A stretch of 64,000 bases of DNA. Source: Phaeobacter sp. B1627. GTDB lineage: Bacteria; Pseudomonadota; Alphaproteobacteria; Rhodobacterales; Rhodobacteraceae. The stretch lies in contig NZ_VCNK01000021.1 of assembly GCF_006265095.1 (NCBI RefSeq), positions 62,001 through 126,000 of the forward strand, given 5' to 3'. The translations under genes were made by a program, and so were the position numbers. Of this stretch, positions 1 to 8,649 are shown piece by piece (within the stretch, counting starts at the first letter, position 1; each line of letters starts with the position of its first letter). Below the pieces are notes generated by a model that did not search any database, was not told the DNA's origin, and saw only the letters and a list, made by a program, of their open reading frames with translations.

Positions 1-530
1 AACCGATCCGCTGTCGCAGGCATCAGCTGCATCAGCCCCTTGGCCCCTGCTCCGCTCATTGCATGCGCCCGCCCGCCCGACTCCACGGCCATCACCGCCA
101 GAGCCAAAGCCGGGGACACTTCGGTTCCGATCGTGGAGGTCAACAAGGCCACCCCATGCGCACCGATCATATCCTGCAGATCCTGAAGCCGCGGCACTGG
201 CACCTCCGCACGCTGGTCCAGCACCGCCAGCCCCTCCGCCAGACGCCCGGGCGATGCCCCTGCGAGGTCTCCGCCGACTGCCTCCCAGAACCAGTCATAC
301 CGGGCAACCGCAGCTGACGGCACAGGTGAGCCGTCCGGCGCCCCGACACGATCTGCCGGCTCAGGCGCGGCCGGGTCGATCTGGACCGTGATCCTCCGTT
401 TCGTACCGGGATCCGGCGGCCGGATTCGCTTGGCCTCGAACTCGGGAAACACCGCAGGCCCGGCTGCGTCCTGCGCGAAGCCGGGACCGACCATCATGAG
501 GCCTAAAAATGCGACCGCCGCCGGTTTCAT
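1..530 (-). CDS. Lytic transglycosylase, SLT domain (partial, 3' end outside window)
   Basis: Cleaves the glycan strand of murein in the periplasm. The reading frame runs without a stop from an ATG at 530 to the window edge, 176 codons. The first ~20 residues look like a signal peptide ending near GFAQD. A Pro-rich linker follows, then an SLT fold: AVESGG (residues 147-152, with the putative catalytic Glu150) and the downstream GLMQLMPATA motif that family members show. An in-frame ATG at 545 would add five residues; neither start has a strong ribosome binding site, and 530 places the signal peptide best. It is divergent from the tad pilus locus. SLT enzymes often sit beside envelope-spanning machines, so a role in opening murein for the pilus is possible but inferred only from position. 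Confidence 0.85.
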   Translation of the reverse strand, partial: MKPAAVAFLGLMMVGPGFAQDAAGPAVFPEFEAKRIRPPDPGTKRRITVQIDPAAPEPADRVGAPDGSPVPSAAVARYDWFWEAVGGDLAGASPGRLAEGLAVLDQRAEVPVPRLQDLQDMIGAHGVALLTSTIGTEVSPALALAVMAVESGGRAHAMSGAGAKGLMQLMPATADR

Positions 531-545
531 CGTCTCGCTGCTCAT

Positions 546-894
546 CCCGGAATCTGATTTATCCGGAATCCTGGGGGAAATCGTCGCGGAAATCCAGCCG
601 GAGCGCCAGAAATTGGACGGTTTCGCCACATTTGCTCCTTATTCAGCTCTGCAAAAGGCGGCAAAATCAGCGCCTCTTGCAATATTTTCATTCCTGCTCA
701 ACACCTTACAGAATTCACTAATATTTTTTTAATCTCAAAGGCAGACGTCCGGGTTTCGGCCCAATTGCTGCCATGCTGCTCCCGGATAACAGGGACATCC
801 AAAGCGGAACGTCATCAGGCAGGTGAGAGAGCGGATGACACAAAAGTTCCGGCGCGGATACCAACATTCTATCGATCCTCAGGAGGGACGTTCC
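546..894. other. Divergent intergenic region before the pilin genes
   Basis: No gene seen. It lies between the transglycosylase and the first Flp pilin. It holds two direct copies of CCGGAATC (547-554 and 563-570), an AT-rich core at 700-735 with a promoter-like pair, and a long leader of about 150 bases ahead of the pilin. The long leader leaves room for post-transcriptional control, but no riboswitch family was recognised. Confidence 0.5.
705..733 (+). promoter_or_regulatory. Candidate sigma70-type promoter for the pilin genes
   Basis: CTTACA at 705-710 (4 of 6 to TTGACA) and TTTAAT at 728-733 (5 of 6 to TATAAT) are separated by 17 bases inside the most AT-rich stretch upstream of the pilin. 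Transcription would start near 740. Called by eye only. Confidence 0.35.
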
Positions 895-1104
895 ATGATC
901 AAATTCTTCAAAAACTTCCGCAAAGACGACTCCGGTGCCGTAACCGTTGACTGGGTTGTTCTGACCGCCGCCGTCGCCGTTCTGGCAGGTATTGTTTACA
1001 CCTCCATCGAAAACGGTGCGTCTGACCTGACCGAAAGCACCGGCAACTTCCTGTCCGACCTGGATCCAGGTGCAGAAGAAGCAGCAGAAACACCCCCGGC
1101 ATAA
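895..1104 (+). CDS. flp: Flp-type (type IVb) major pilin
   Basis: Structural subunit of the Tad pilus, processed by a prepilin peptidase. 69 residues. A short basic leader (MIKFFKNFRKDDSG) is followed by AVTVDWVVLTAAVAVLAG, the hydrophobic spine of Flp pilins; Asp stands where many Flp pilins have Glu at position +5. The C-terminal tail is acidic (DLDPGAEEAAE). The start at 895 is chosen because AGGAGGGA lies at 881-888; an in-frame start at 823 would add an unlikely basic extension. First gene of the tad locus and likely the most expressed. Confidence 0.9.
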   Translation: MIKFFKNFRKDDSGAVTVDWVVLTAAVAVLAGIVYTSIENGASDLTESTGNFLSDLDPGAEEAAETPPA

Positions 1105-1152
1105 GCCCCGCGGACAAGTCAGGTTCGAGGATCGTGTGATCCTGGCATGAGC

Positions 1153-1185
1153 ATTTCGGGCTGCAATTTGATTGTAGCCCGAAAT
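1153..1185 (+). promoter_or_regulatory. 15-bp stem-loop between the two pilin genes
   Basis: Left arm 1153-1167 and right arm 1171-1185 pair along 15 positions with a single G-U, around a three-base loop. The outer ten pairs (ATTTCGGGCT with AGCCCGAAAT) are perfect. No T-tract follows, so it is not a classic terminator. A 3'-end stabiliser or partial terminator that sets the ratio of pilin to downstream mRNA is the simplest reading. Confidence 0.65.
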
Positions 1186-1217
1186 CATCCCGGAGGCATC
1201 GACGGTGAGGTGTACTC

Positions 1218-1391
1218 GTGAAGACACTCAAGACATTTCTAGCCTCTGATGACGGGGCGATTTCCGTCGACTGGGTTGTATTGGCGGCCGCTGCTGTTGT
1301 TCTCGCGGCCCTGATTTCATCCGCAATGCAGGATGGGGCCCTGGGTCTGGCCAACGCATTGGCGGGATTTATGTCGAATTGGACGTTCTGA
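1218..1391 (+). CDS. Second, very short Flp-type pilin
   Basis: 57 residues with a GTG start at 1218, preceded by GGTGAGGTG at 1204-1212. The protein begins MKTLKTFLASDDGA and continues ISVDWVVLAAAAVVLAALIS, clearly paralogous to the upstream pilin (same DDxGAxxVDWVVL signature), but it lacks the acidic tail and ends FMSNWTF. It could be a minor pilin, a pilus-tip or initiation subunit, or a decaying duplicate. The frame is intact and the signature residues are kept, which favours function. Short enough to be missed by gene callers. Confidence 0.8.
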   Translation: MKTLKTFLASDDGAISVDWVVLAAAAVVLAALISSAMQDGALGLANALAGFMSNWTF

Positions 1392-1599
1392 ACGCTCCTC
1401 GGCCACGGTCAGCACCGGATAGCCCATACGAGGCCGCTGTGCGCGCCTCTAAAGTCCTTCGCATTATCGGGCACATACGAGCGACCGATCCGCCCTCGGC
1501 AGCGTCTTGGCACAGTTAACCCTGGCATAGTGAATGGAGCCCATCCATTCCGCCAAATATCGCAGATCACAGTTTCGCCCATCACAGAAAGGGACCCCC

Positions 1600-2463
1600 A
1601 TGAGAGCCGTTTTTGGACTTGTCCTCATCGTTGGCGTCGCCCTTGCGGGGGGGGCTGTGATGATGGCAAAAAACTACATCGAAGCGCATCAGGCCGCCCT
1701 CGCCCGGGAACGCGCCAAGGGTCAGCAGACCATGCCGACGATCGATGTCTATGTGACGACCAAGCAATTGAACTACGGTCGCCGATTGACCAAAGAGGAC
1801 GTCCGCGCCGTCAAATGGCCGAAAAATGCGGTGCCAGACGGAATTTTCACGTCCACGGATGAGCTGTTTCCGTCCCAGCACCCGAATGACGCAAGATACG
1901 TTCTTCGTACGATGGAAAAAGGCGAGCCGCTGATGGCCGTCAAGATCACCGAACCCGGACAGGACGCGGGCATCACCTCCCGCCTGGAGCGCGGCATGCG
2001 GGCCTTTGCAATTCGCGTCGACGTGGCAAGCGGCGTGTCTGGTTTCCTGCGTCCCGGCGATCACGTGGACGTCTATTGGAGCGGCCGCCCGCCGTCCGCT
2101 CGCGGAGAAGACCGGCGTGGTGATGTCACCCGCCTGATCCAGTCCAATATCGAACTGATCGCCGTTGACCAGATCGCCGCCGCAGACCTGAGTGGCGCCA
2201 TGATCGCGCGGACCGTCACCGTCACCGTCCGCCCCGAGCAGGTCGCGGCCCTCGCCCAGGCGCAGGTCACCGGTCGCCTGTCGCTGTCCCTTGTCGGCGC
2301 AGAGGACGATACCGTGGCGGCCATGGTCGAAGTCGATCAACGCAAATTGCTCGGCCTCGGAGAAATAGAAGCGCCTCAGCGGGTGGTGGAAGAAAAAGTC
2401 TGCACCATCCGGACCCGCCGCGGCGCCGAGGTTGTGAACATTCCCATTCCCTGCAGCAACTGA
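1600..2463 (+). CDS. cpaB: Flp pilus assembly protein CpaB/RcpC
   Basis: Periplasmic Tad component that works with the secretin. 287 residues: one N-terminal membrane segment (4-22), a SAF domain around residues 48-115 (VYVTTKQLNYGRRLTKEDV), then the CpaB C-terminal domain, ending in a short tail with Cys. The start at 1600 follows AGAAAGGGA and puts the membrane anchor at the N-terminus; an upstream in-frame start at 1534 would bury it. It opens the assembly part of the tad locus and is separated from cpaC by 217 bases containing a hairpin. Confidence 0.93.
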   Translation: MRAVFGLVLIVGVALAGGAVMMAKNYIEAHQAALARERAKGQQTMPTIDVYVTTKQLNYGRRLTKEDVRAVKWPKNAVPDGIFTSTDELFPSQHPNDARYVLRTMEKGEPLMAVKITEPGQDAGITSRLERGMRAFAIRVDVASGVSGFLRPGDHVDVYWSGRPPSARGEDRRGDVTRLIQSNIELIAVDQIAAADLSGAMIARTVTVTVRPEQVAALAQAQVTGRLSLSLVGAEDDTVAAMVEVDQRKLLGLGEIEAPQRVVEEKVCTIRTRRGAEVVNIPIPCSN

Positions 2464-2493
2464 CAGACGTCAAGATAATTCAATCGTTTACAG

Positions 2494-2529
2494 CAAGCTC
2501 CGCAGCTCGGATAGGGCATGCGGAGCTTG
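2494..2529 (+). promoter_or_regulatory. Perfect 11-bp inverted repeat between cpaB and cpaC
   Basis: CAAGCTCCGCA at 2494-2504 is the exact reverse complement of 2519-2529, with a 14-base loop. It lies 30 bases after the cpaB stop and is followed by only a weak T-run. Likely an mRNA stem-loop acting as attenuator or processing site; an operator is the alternative. Confidence 0.55.
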
Positions 2530-2680
2530 GCCGTTTCAGCACAGTTCACAGCCAAGACCCTATCAGCTTCACCCTCGAAGCCATTGATTCTTGCAATGAA
2601 AGGCGAAGTAGCGCAGATTGGCTACAAAATTGGGGCACCAAGACCCCGCATATCGAGGCGTGATCGGAAAGGCAGGTCAC

Positions 2681-4069
2681 ATGTCAATTGGACGTTTTTT
2701 TGCGGCAGCCCTCACCGGGCTGACCCTTTTAGGTGCATTCCCCCCTGATGCGGCCATGGCGCAGGGGATCAAAGTGGTGAAAAAGGGAACCAACTCCATT
2801 CTCGACGTGCCGATGAACCGGGCCGTTGTGGTGGAGGCCGATGTGCCCTTTGCGGAATTGAGCATCGCCAACCCCGGCATCGCGGATATCTCTTCGCTGT
2901 CGGACAGGACGATCTACGTGCTCGGCAAATCTCCGGGGATGACCACATTGACCCTGCTGGATGCGTCGGGGCGGCTGATCACCAACGTGGATGTCCGCGT
3001 TGCGGCCGATGTCACAGAGTTCAAGCAGCGCCTGCAACAAATCCTGCCGAACGAAAAAATCGAAGTGCGCACGGCCAATGACGGCATTGTGCTGTCCGGC
3101 AACGTCTCGAGTTCCCAACGTCTGCAGCGTGCATTGGACCTGGCCGAACGCTATGCACCGGACCGGGTCAGCAACCTGATGACGGTGGGCGGCGTGCAGC
3201 AGGTGATGCTGAAGGTCCGCTTTGCCGAAATGCAGCGCTCGGTCAGCAAGTCCCTCGGCTCTTCGGTCGCCTTGGGCGGCTCCGATGTGGCGGCGGAAAC
3301 CGGCACCTGGCTGCTGGGCGACAATGGTCTGGGCAATGCAATTCAGACGCAGGAAGATACCATCGGCGCGTTGTTCTTCGGCTTTGATATCGGATCTGTC
3401 GAATTCGGGGTGCTGCTGGAAGCGCTGGAGCAGAAGGGGCTGGTGCGGACCCTCGCGGAGCCGAACCTTTCGGCGCTCTCCGGACAAGAGGCAAACTTTC
3501 TCGCCGGGGGGGAATACCCGATCCCGGTTGCGCAGGAAGAAGGGGCCATCTCGATCGAGTTCAAACCGTTCGGGATCGAGCTGAACTTTATCCCGCGGGT
3601 GGTGGACGGCGATCTGATCAATCTCGAACTGAAGGCGGCAGTCTCGGCCATCGACACCACCAATTCCGTCACGCTCAACGGCTTTTCAATCAACGCGTTC
3701 TCGCGCCGTGAAACCTCCACCACGGTCGAATTGCGCGACGGAGAGAGCTTTGCCATTGCCGGTCTGATCGAAGACCAATTCCTTGATAACGCGGCACAGG
3801 TTCCATGGCTGGGCGATGTTCCGGTTCTGGGCGCCCTGTTTCGCAGCGCCGATTTTGAGCGCAACCAGAGCGAGTTGGTGATCATCGTTTCGGCGCATCT
3901 GGTGACACCGACCCGGGGCGAGGCGTTCTCCCTCCCAACCGACCGCATCAGGCCGCCGAGCGAAAAGAACCTCTTTCTCTTTGGCCGGACAGAACGCGTC
4001 CAGCAAGGTGCAGCAGGCGAAGTCGCGCGACAGGACTTTGACGGCTCTTACGGCTATCTCCTCGACTAA
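2681..4069 (+). CDS. cpaC: Type II/IV secretin family protein CpaC/RcpA
   Basis: Forms the outer-membrane channel for the Flp pilus. 462 residues. A signal peptide at 1-28 ends ...AAMA-QG. An N-terminal pilus secretin domain with the IANPGIADI and YVLGKSPGMTTLTLLD segments is followed by a BON-like stretch, then the secretin core with VPWLGDVPVLGALFRS near the C-terminus. The start at 2681 (AAAGGCAGG upstream) places the signal peptide correctly; the frame opens 63 bases earlier. It is followed after 10 bases by the OmpA-type lipoprotein, so the two are very likely co-translated. Confidence 0.95.
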   Translation: MSIGRFFAAALTGLTLLGAFPPDAAMAQGIKVVKKGTNSILDVPMNRAVVVEADVPFAELSIANPGIADISSLSDRTIYVLGKSPGMTTLTLLDASGRLITNVDVRVAADVTEFKQRLQQILPNEKIEVRTANDGIVLSGNVSSSQRLQRALDLAERYAPDRVSNLMTVGGVQQVMLKVRFAEMQRSVSKSLGSSVALGGSDVAAETGTWLLGDNGLGNAIQTQEDTIGALFFGFDIGSVEFGVLLEALEQKGLVRTLAEPNLSALSGQEANFLAGGEYPIPVAQEEGAISIEFKPFGIELNFIPRVVDGDLINLELKAAVSAIDTTNSVTLNGFSINAFSRRETSTTVELRDGESFAIAGLIEDQFLDNAAQVPWLGDVPVLGALFRSADFERNQSELVIIVSAHLVTPTRGEAFSLPTDRIRPPSEKNLFLFGRTERVQQGAAGEVARQDFDGSYGYLLD

Positions 4070-4079
4070 CGGATCAAGA

Positions 4080-4712
4080 ATGGCGGCGCAGATGTTGAAA
4101 TTCACAGCAATTTTCGGACTGATCCTGACCACGGGAGCCTGCGCCTACAAAGAGGCCGGAGAACCGCTGGACGGCAGATACTTTGGCGCGGCGACAACAA
4201 ATAACACAGCCGTTTTGTCAGGGGATCGCAGCTATCGGGTGCAACTGGCAAACCGGTTTGCGAATGACGTGCCGACCACCATCAACTTTGACTTTGACAG
4301 CGCCCGCCTTGATGGTGCCGCCCGTCAGGTCCTGAGCACGCAGGCGAATTGGATCCGCCAGTTTCCCGAGGTCCGGTTTCGGGTCTACGGCCATACCGAT
4401 GCCGTGGGCAGCCAGGGATACAACAAGTCGCTGGGGTTGAGACGGGCGCGCGCGGCCGTCAATTACCTTGTTTCGCAAGGCATCAGCCGTCAACGGCTGG
4501 AAGCGGTTGCGTCTTTTGGCGAAACCCAGCCTCTGGTGCTGACCGATGCGCCCGAACGCAGAAACCGCCGCACCGTCACCGAGGTCAGCGGCTTTGTGGC
4601 CGCGCGCGTCAATGAACTGGACGGCAAATACGCCGCAGTGATCTACCGCGACTACGTCCAGAGCGCAGTCGTGCAAACGACCCTGACGAACGAAGGATCC
4701 CTCGGCGAATAG
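4080..4712 (+). CDS. OmpA-family lipoprotein of the tad locus
   Basis: About 210 residues. A lipoprotein signal with lipobox TGAC puts the acylated Cys at residue 21. A ~45-residue linker leads into an OmpA-like peptidoglycan-binding domain (NFDFDSARLDGAARQVL, then YGHTDAVGSQGYNKSLGLRRA and RNRRTV). It sits exactly where Caulobacter-type loci carry cpaD and Aggregatibacter carries rcpB, so it probably anchors the secretin to murein. An alternative start is 4092. The C-terminal 40 residues beyond the OmpA fold are unusual and unassigned. Confidence 0.85.
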   Translation: MAAQMLKFTAIFGLILTTGACAYKEAGEPLDGRYFGAATTNNTAVLSGDRSYRVQLANRFANDVPTTINFDFDSARLDGAARQVLSTQANWIRQFPEVRFRVYGHTDAVGSQGYNKSLGLRRARAAVNYLVSQGISRQRLEAVASFGETQPLVLTDAPERRNRRTVTEVSGFVAARVNELDGKYAAVIYRDYVQSAVVQTTLTNEGSLGE

Positions 4713-4950
4713 GCGCGTCCCGAGCTCTCCCGCGTCCCCAATGAGGCCAGCAAACTCGCAGCCCGGCAGTCGCCTGCTGATGATACGACTTGTTAGGGAC
4801 GATTGATTTTTCCCACATTCGGTTTTTTTTAGCCCTACTCTTGCCCATATTGAGGACGACACTTGTCCTGAAGGGTGCCCTCTGTCGTTTGACGGGGCAC
4901 AGGTCTGCCAACGGCTATGGCCGGGACCGAACAATGTGGGGATACTGGCG

Positions 4951-6195
4951 ATGACGAGCGGGAATTCGCAACCGGATGCAGCGCCTATCGCGGCCTGTAC
5001 CATCAGTCGCGATGTGCAAAACTTTGATCTTCTGATCGAGGACATGGAAACGGTCATGGGAGAAGCCTGGGGCGACCTTGGCTTTACCGAGGCGCTTGCG
5101 TTCTTTTACCAGCCTGAAGCTGAAACCGTCGAATTCGTCGCCATTGCCATTGATTCTCAGGACGAAGAGCATCTGCCGCTGATGGGGGAGATCATCACCC
5201 AGGCGAAATCCCGGGGCATCAAGGTCATTCTGGTGGCAGAAGACGTCACCCCGGCGGCGCTTCACAAACTGCTGCGTCAGGGGGCTGATGAATTCATCCC
5301 CTACCCCCTGCCCGAGCAGGAGCTTGCCGCAGCCGTCGAACGCCTGCGCCGACCTGCTGAGCCCGTGGCCCCAGCCGCAGCCCCCGCCCGCGCCCACAAA
5401 CTCCATGCCGACAGCCAGCGCGAAGGGGCTGTTATCGTGGCACAGGGGCTTGCCGGAGGCACCGGGTCGTCGACATTTGCCGTCAATCTGGCCTGGGAAC
5501 TGGCCGAATTGACCGCGTCCGACCGCCCCAGCGTCTGCCTGCTGGACCTCGATCTTCAGACCGGCTCGGTTTCCACCTACCTCGACATGCCGCGACGCGA
5601 CGCCGTGATGGAGATGCTGAGCGAGACCGAGGCCATGGACGAGGACATCTTTGGCCAATCCCTGATTTCATATCGTGACAAGCTGCAGGTGCTGACCTCG
5701 CCTGCGGATATGGTGCCGCTGGAATTCATCACCCCCGAGGACATCCTGCGGGTGGTGGAGATGGCACGCAGCCATTTCGATTTCGTCGTCATAGACATGC
5801 CACATACGTTGGTTCAATGGACCGAGACGGTGATGACCCTTGCCCATGTGTATTTTGCCCTGATCGAGCTGGACATGCGCTCGGCTCAGAACGCCTTGCG
5901 GGTCAAACGGGCGCTGCAGGCCGAGGATCTTCCCTTTGACAAGCTGCGGTTCATCCTGAACCGGGCACCGAAGTTCACCGACCTGAATGGCAAAGCCCGG
6001 GTCAAGCGATTGGCAGAAAGCCTTGGTATTTCCCTCGACGTCCAGCTGCCGGACGGTGGGAAAAGCGTTCTGCAAAGTTGCGATCACGGACAGCCGCTGG
6101 CCCTGTCTGCACCCAAAAATCCCCTGCGCAAGGAAATCGCCAAACTGGCGCGAAGCCTGCATGAGCTGGGAAATTCGGATGCAGAGGCGGCTTGA
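4951..6195 (+). CDS. cpaE: Pilus assembly ATPase-like protein CpaE/TadZ
   Basis: Localises the Tad machine at the pole or membrane. 414 residues. The N-terminal half resembles a receiver domain (residues ~60-130). The C-terminal half is a MinD/ParA-like fold with a degenerate Walker A, GLAGGTGSST (167-174 region), lacking the usual lysines, and LLDLDLQTGSVSTYLD as the Walker A' partner region. That degeneracy is typical of CpaE. Start 4951 is preferred over GTG 4936 because GGGG at 4938-4941 serves as its binding site. A 238-base gap upstream may contain an internal promoter. Confidence 0.92.
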   Translation: MTSGNSQPDAAPIAACTISRDVQNFDLLIEDMETVMGEAWGDLGFTEALAFFYQPEAETVEFVAIAIDSQDEEHLPLMGEIITQAKSRGIKVILVAEDVTPAALHKLLRQGADEFIPYPLPEQELAAAVERLRRPAEPVAPAAAPARAHKLHADSQREGAVIVAQGLAGGTGSSTFAVNLAWELAELTASDRPSVCLLDLDLQTGSVSTYLDMPRRDAVMEMLSETEAMDEDIFGQSLISYRDKLQVLTSPADMVPLEFITPEDILRVVEMARSHFDFVVIDMPHTLVQWTETVMTLAHVYFALIELDMRSAQNALRVKRALQAEDLPFDKLRFILNRAPKFTDLNGKARVKRLAESLGISLDVQLPDGGKSVLQSCDHGQPLALSAPKNPLRKEIAKLARSLHELGNSDAEAA

Positions 6196-6225
6196 AGGAC
6201 GGCGTGACACCCTGGGGTTCAAACA

Positions 6226-7671
6226 ATGTTTTCTAGATACAAAAAAGCATCTCCCGCACCGAAAACGGCGCAACCGCGCCCGGATGCCCCCCCTGCGGCA
6301 CCGGCCGTCGCAGAAGGTGTGAAAACCGTTCTGAGACGCCCCACAGGCCGCAAGGCCGCAGAGGCCGCGCCGCCGGACCGGGAGCGCAAACGCAAGGAAC
6401 GCATGAGCGAGATCAAGGTCGAGCTGCATCGCGAATTGCTTGAGAATCTGAACCTCGCGGCCCTTGAGACGGCGACAGAGGCCGATTTGCGCAATGAGAT
6501 CGCCTCTATTTCCAGCGAGGTATTGCAAGACAAGAACATCGTGCTGAACCGTGAGGACCGGCAGCAGCTCAACAAGGAGCTCTATGACGAAGTGACCGGC
6601 CTCGGTCCGCTTGAGACATTGCTGAAAGACGATAGCGTCTCGGATATTCTGGTGAACGGGCCGCATCAGATCTTTGTGGAGCGCGCAGGCAAGCTCGAAG
6701 TCTCCGACATCACCTTCAAGGACGAACGCCACCTGATGCGGATCATCGACAAGATCGTGTCGGCGGTGGGCCGCCGCGTCGATGAATCCAACCCCTATGT
6801 GGATGCCCGTCTGGCCGATGGTTCACGCTTCAACGCGATGGTGCCGCCGGTCGCGGTGGACGGATCCCTCGTTTCGATCCGAAAGTTCAAAAAAGACAAG
6901 TTGGGCATCGACGATCTGGTGAATTTCGGGGCTTTCACAGAAGAAATGGCGGCATATCTGCAAGCCGCCGTCTCCACGAGATTGAATGTGATCGTGTCCG
7001 GCGGCACCGGTTCCGGCAAGACGACCACCCTCAACGCCCTGTCGAGCTTCATCGATAATGCCGAGCGTATCCTCACCATCGAGGACACCGCCGAACTGCA
7101 GCTTCAGCAAACCCACGTGGGTCGGATGGAAAGCCGCCCGCCGAATGTGGAGGGCAAGGGCGAAGTCTCCCCCCGGGATTGCCTCAAGAACGCTCTGCGG
7201 ATGCGCCCCGACAGGATCATCGTCGGTGAGACCCGCGGCAGCGAGGTCATCGACATGCTGCAGGCGATGAACACCGGCCACGATGGGTCCATGACCACCA
7301 TCCACGCCAACTCGGCCCGCGACGGCATATCGCGACTGGAAAACATGATCGCCATGGCCGGCATTGAAATGCCGATCAAAGCCGTGCGCAGTCAGATCGC
7401 ATCGGCGGTCAATCTGATCGTGCAGGCCTCGCGCCTGCAGGACGGATCTCGCCGGATGACCTCGATTTCGGAGATCACCGGCATGGAAGGGGATGTCATC
7501 TCCATGCAGGAAATCTTTCGCTTTCAGCGCATGGGATTGACCCCTGACAACAAAATCATCGGGCATTTCACCGCGACGGGTGTCCGCAGCCACTATGCAG
7601 AGCGGTTCCGCCTTTGGGGCTACGATTTGCCGCCCTCGATCTATGAACCCACAGTGATGGAGCACCGCTGA
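6226..7671 (+). CDS. cpaF: Secretion/pilus motor ATPase CpaF/TadA
   Basis: Hexameric cytoplasmic ATPase powering pilus assembly. 481 residues. A Lys/Arg-rich N-terminal region precedes the GSPII_E domain. Walker A GGTGSGKT is at 259-266, followed by the Asp box ([10 protein letters not shown]), the Walker B region [12 protein letters not shown] and the His box ([12 protein letters not shown]). Every catalytic element is present. Its TGA overlaps the ATG of tadB by one base, so translation is coupled. Confidence 0.97.
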   Translation: MFSRYKKASPAPKTAQPRPDAPPAAPAVAEGVKTVLRRPTGRKAAEAAPPDRERKRKERMSEIKVELHRELLENLNLAALETATEADLRNEIASISSEVLQDKNIVLNREDRQQLNKELYDEVTGLGPLETLLKDDSVSDILVNGPHQIFVERAGKLEVSDITFKDERHLMRIIDKIVSAVGRRVDESNPYVDARLADGSRFNAMVPPVAVDGSLVSIRKFKKDKLGIDDLVNFGAFTEEMAAYLQAAVSTRLNVIVSGGTGSGKTTTLNALSSFIDNAERILTIEDTAELQLQQTHVGRMESRPPNVEGKGEVSPRDCLKNALRMRPDRIIVGETRGSEVIDMLQAMNTGHDGSMTTIHANSARDGISRLENMIAMAGIEMPIKAVRSQIASAVNLIVQASRLQDGSRRMTSISEITGMEGDVISMQEIFRFQRMGLTPDNKIIGHFTATGVRSHYAERFRLWGYDLPPSIYEPTVMEHR

Positions 7672-8639
7672 TGCAAATCGGAATGGAACCGGTCATCTAC
7701 GGGCTGATCTTCATCGGCGTTCTGGTGCTGGTCGAAGGTATTTATCTCGTGACCTTCGGCAAATCGATCAGCCTCAACAGTCGCGTCAACCGCCGCCTCG
7801 ACATGCTGGAAAAGGGGGCCAACCGCGAACAGGTGCTGGATCAGCTCCGCAAGGAGATGCAGCAACACCTGAGCTCGCGGTCGATCCCGCTCTATTCGCT
7901 GCTTGCGGAACGGGCGCAAAAAGCCGCCATTGCCTTTTCTCCGCGACAGTTGATCATGATCATGATCGGCCTTGCCGGGATCGCCTATGTCGGTCTCAGC
8001 GTCGGCACTCAGGCGGAACCACCCGTGCGCGCGCTGGCCTCCGTCATCATCGGTGTCGGCGCCGTCTTCTTCTGGGTCAATTCCAAGGCCAAGAAGCGTC
8101 TGGCGATGCTTGAGGAGCAATTGCCGGACGGGGTTGAGCTGATGGTGCGCAGCCTGCGCGTCGGACATCCCTTCACCTCGGCCATCCAGATCGTCGCAAA
8201 AGAGGTCGAAGACCCGCTGGCCACCGAATTTGGCATCATCGCCGATGAATGCGCCTATGGTCGGGATGTGGGCGAGGCGCTGAAGGATATGGCGGAGCGG
8301 CTGGATATTCAGGATCTGCGGTTCCTGGCGGTGGCGGTGACCATCCAACAGCAATCGGGTGGTAACCTGGCCGAGGTTCTCGCCGGTCTCGCCAAGGTCA
8401 TCCGGTCCCGGTTCCGCCTGTTCCGCAGAGTGAAGGCCATCACCGCCGAAGCGCAATGGTCGGGAAAGTTTCTGTCCGGTTTCCCCGTCTTTTGCCTCGG
8501 CTCGACGCTGATCAATGATCCGACCTACTACGACGGGGTGATGGATCACCCTTGGTTCATTCCCGCCTGCTTCATCGTCGGCGGCATGCTGACGGCCAAT
8601 CTTTTTGTGATGCGCATGCTCACCAATATCCAGGTCTGA
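7671..8639 (+). CDS. tadB: Type II secretion F family platform protein TadB
   Basis: Inner-membrane platform protein of the Tad machine. 322 residues. One N-terminal membrane segment (~9-28), a pair of segments around 100-135, a cytoplasmic T2SSF domain (EEQLPDGVELMVRSLRVGHPF to LAKVIRSRFRLFRRVKA) and two C-terminal segments. It starts on the last base of the cpaF stop and is followed by tadC after 10 bases, the usual TadA-B-C order. Confidence 0.95.
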   Translation: MQIGMEPVIYGLIFIGVLVLVEGIYLVTFGKSISLNSRVNRRLDMLEKGANREQVLDQLRKEMQQHLSSRSIPLYSLLAERAQKAAIAFSPRQLIMIMIGLAGIAYVGLSVGTQAEPPVRALASVIIGVGAVFFWVNSKAKKRLAMLEEQLPDGVELMVRSLRVGHPFTSAIQIVAKEVEDPLATEFGIIADECAYGRDVGEALKDMAERLDIQDLRFLAVAVTIQQQSGGNLAEVLAGLAKVIRSRFRLFRRVKAITAEAQWSGKFLSGFPVFCLGSTLINDPTYYDGVMDHPWFIPACFIVGGMLTANLFVMRMLTNIQV

Positions 8640-8649
8640 GGGGGCTGCC

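Noticed and set aside
718-1354. Two minus-strand frames of 169 and 148 codons over the pilin genes
   Set aside because: They are antisense to the two pilins, whose signature and binding sites are clear; the translations are Cys/Arg-rich and unlike proteins.
1505-1530. TGGCAC and TTAACC elements ahead of cpaB as sigma54 or CtrA sites
   Set aside because: The spacing does not fit TGGCAC-N5-TTGC, and only a single TTAACC half-site is present.
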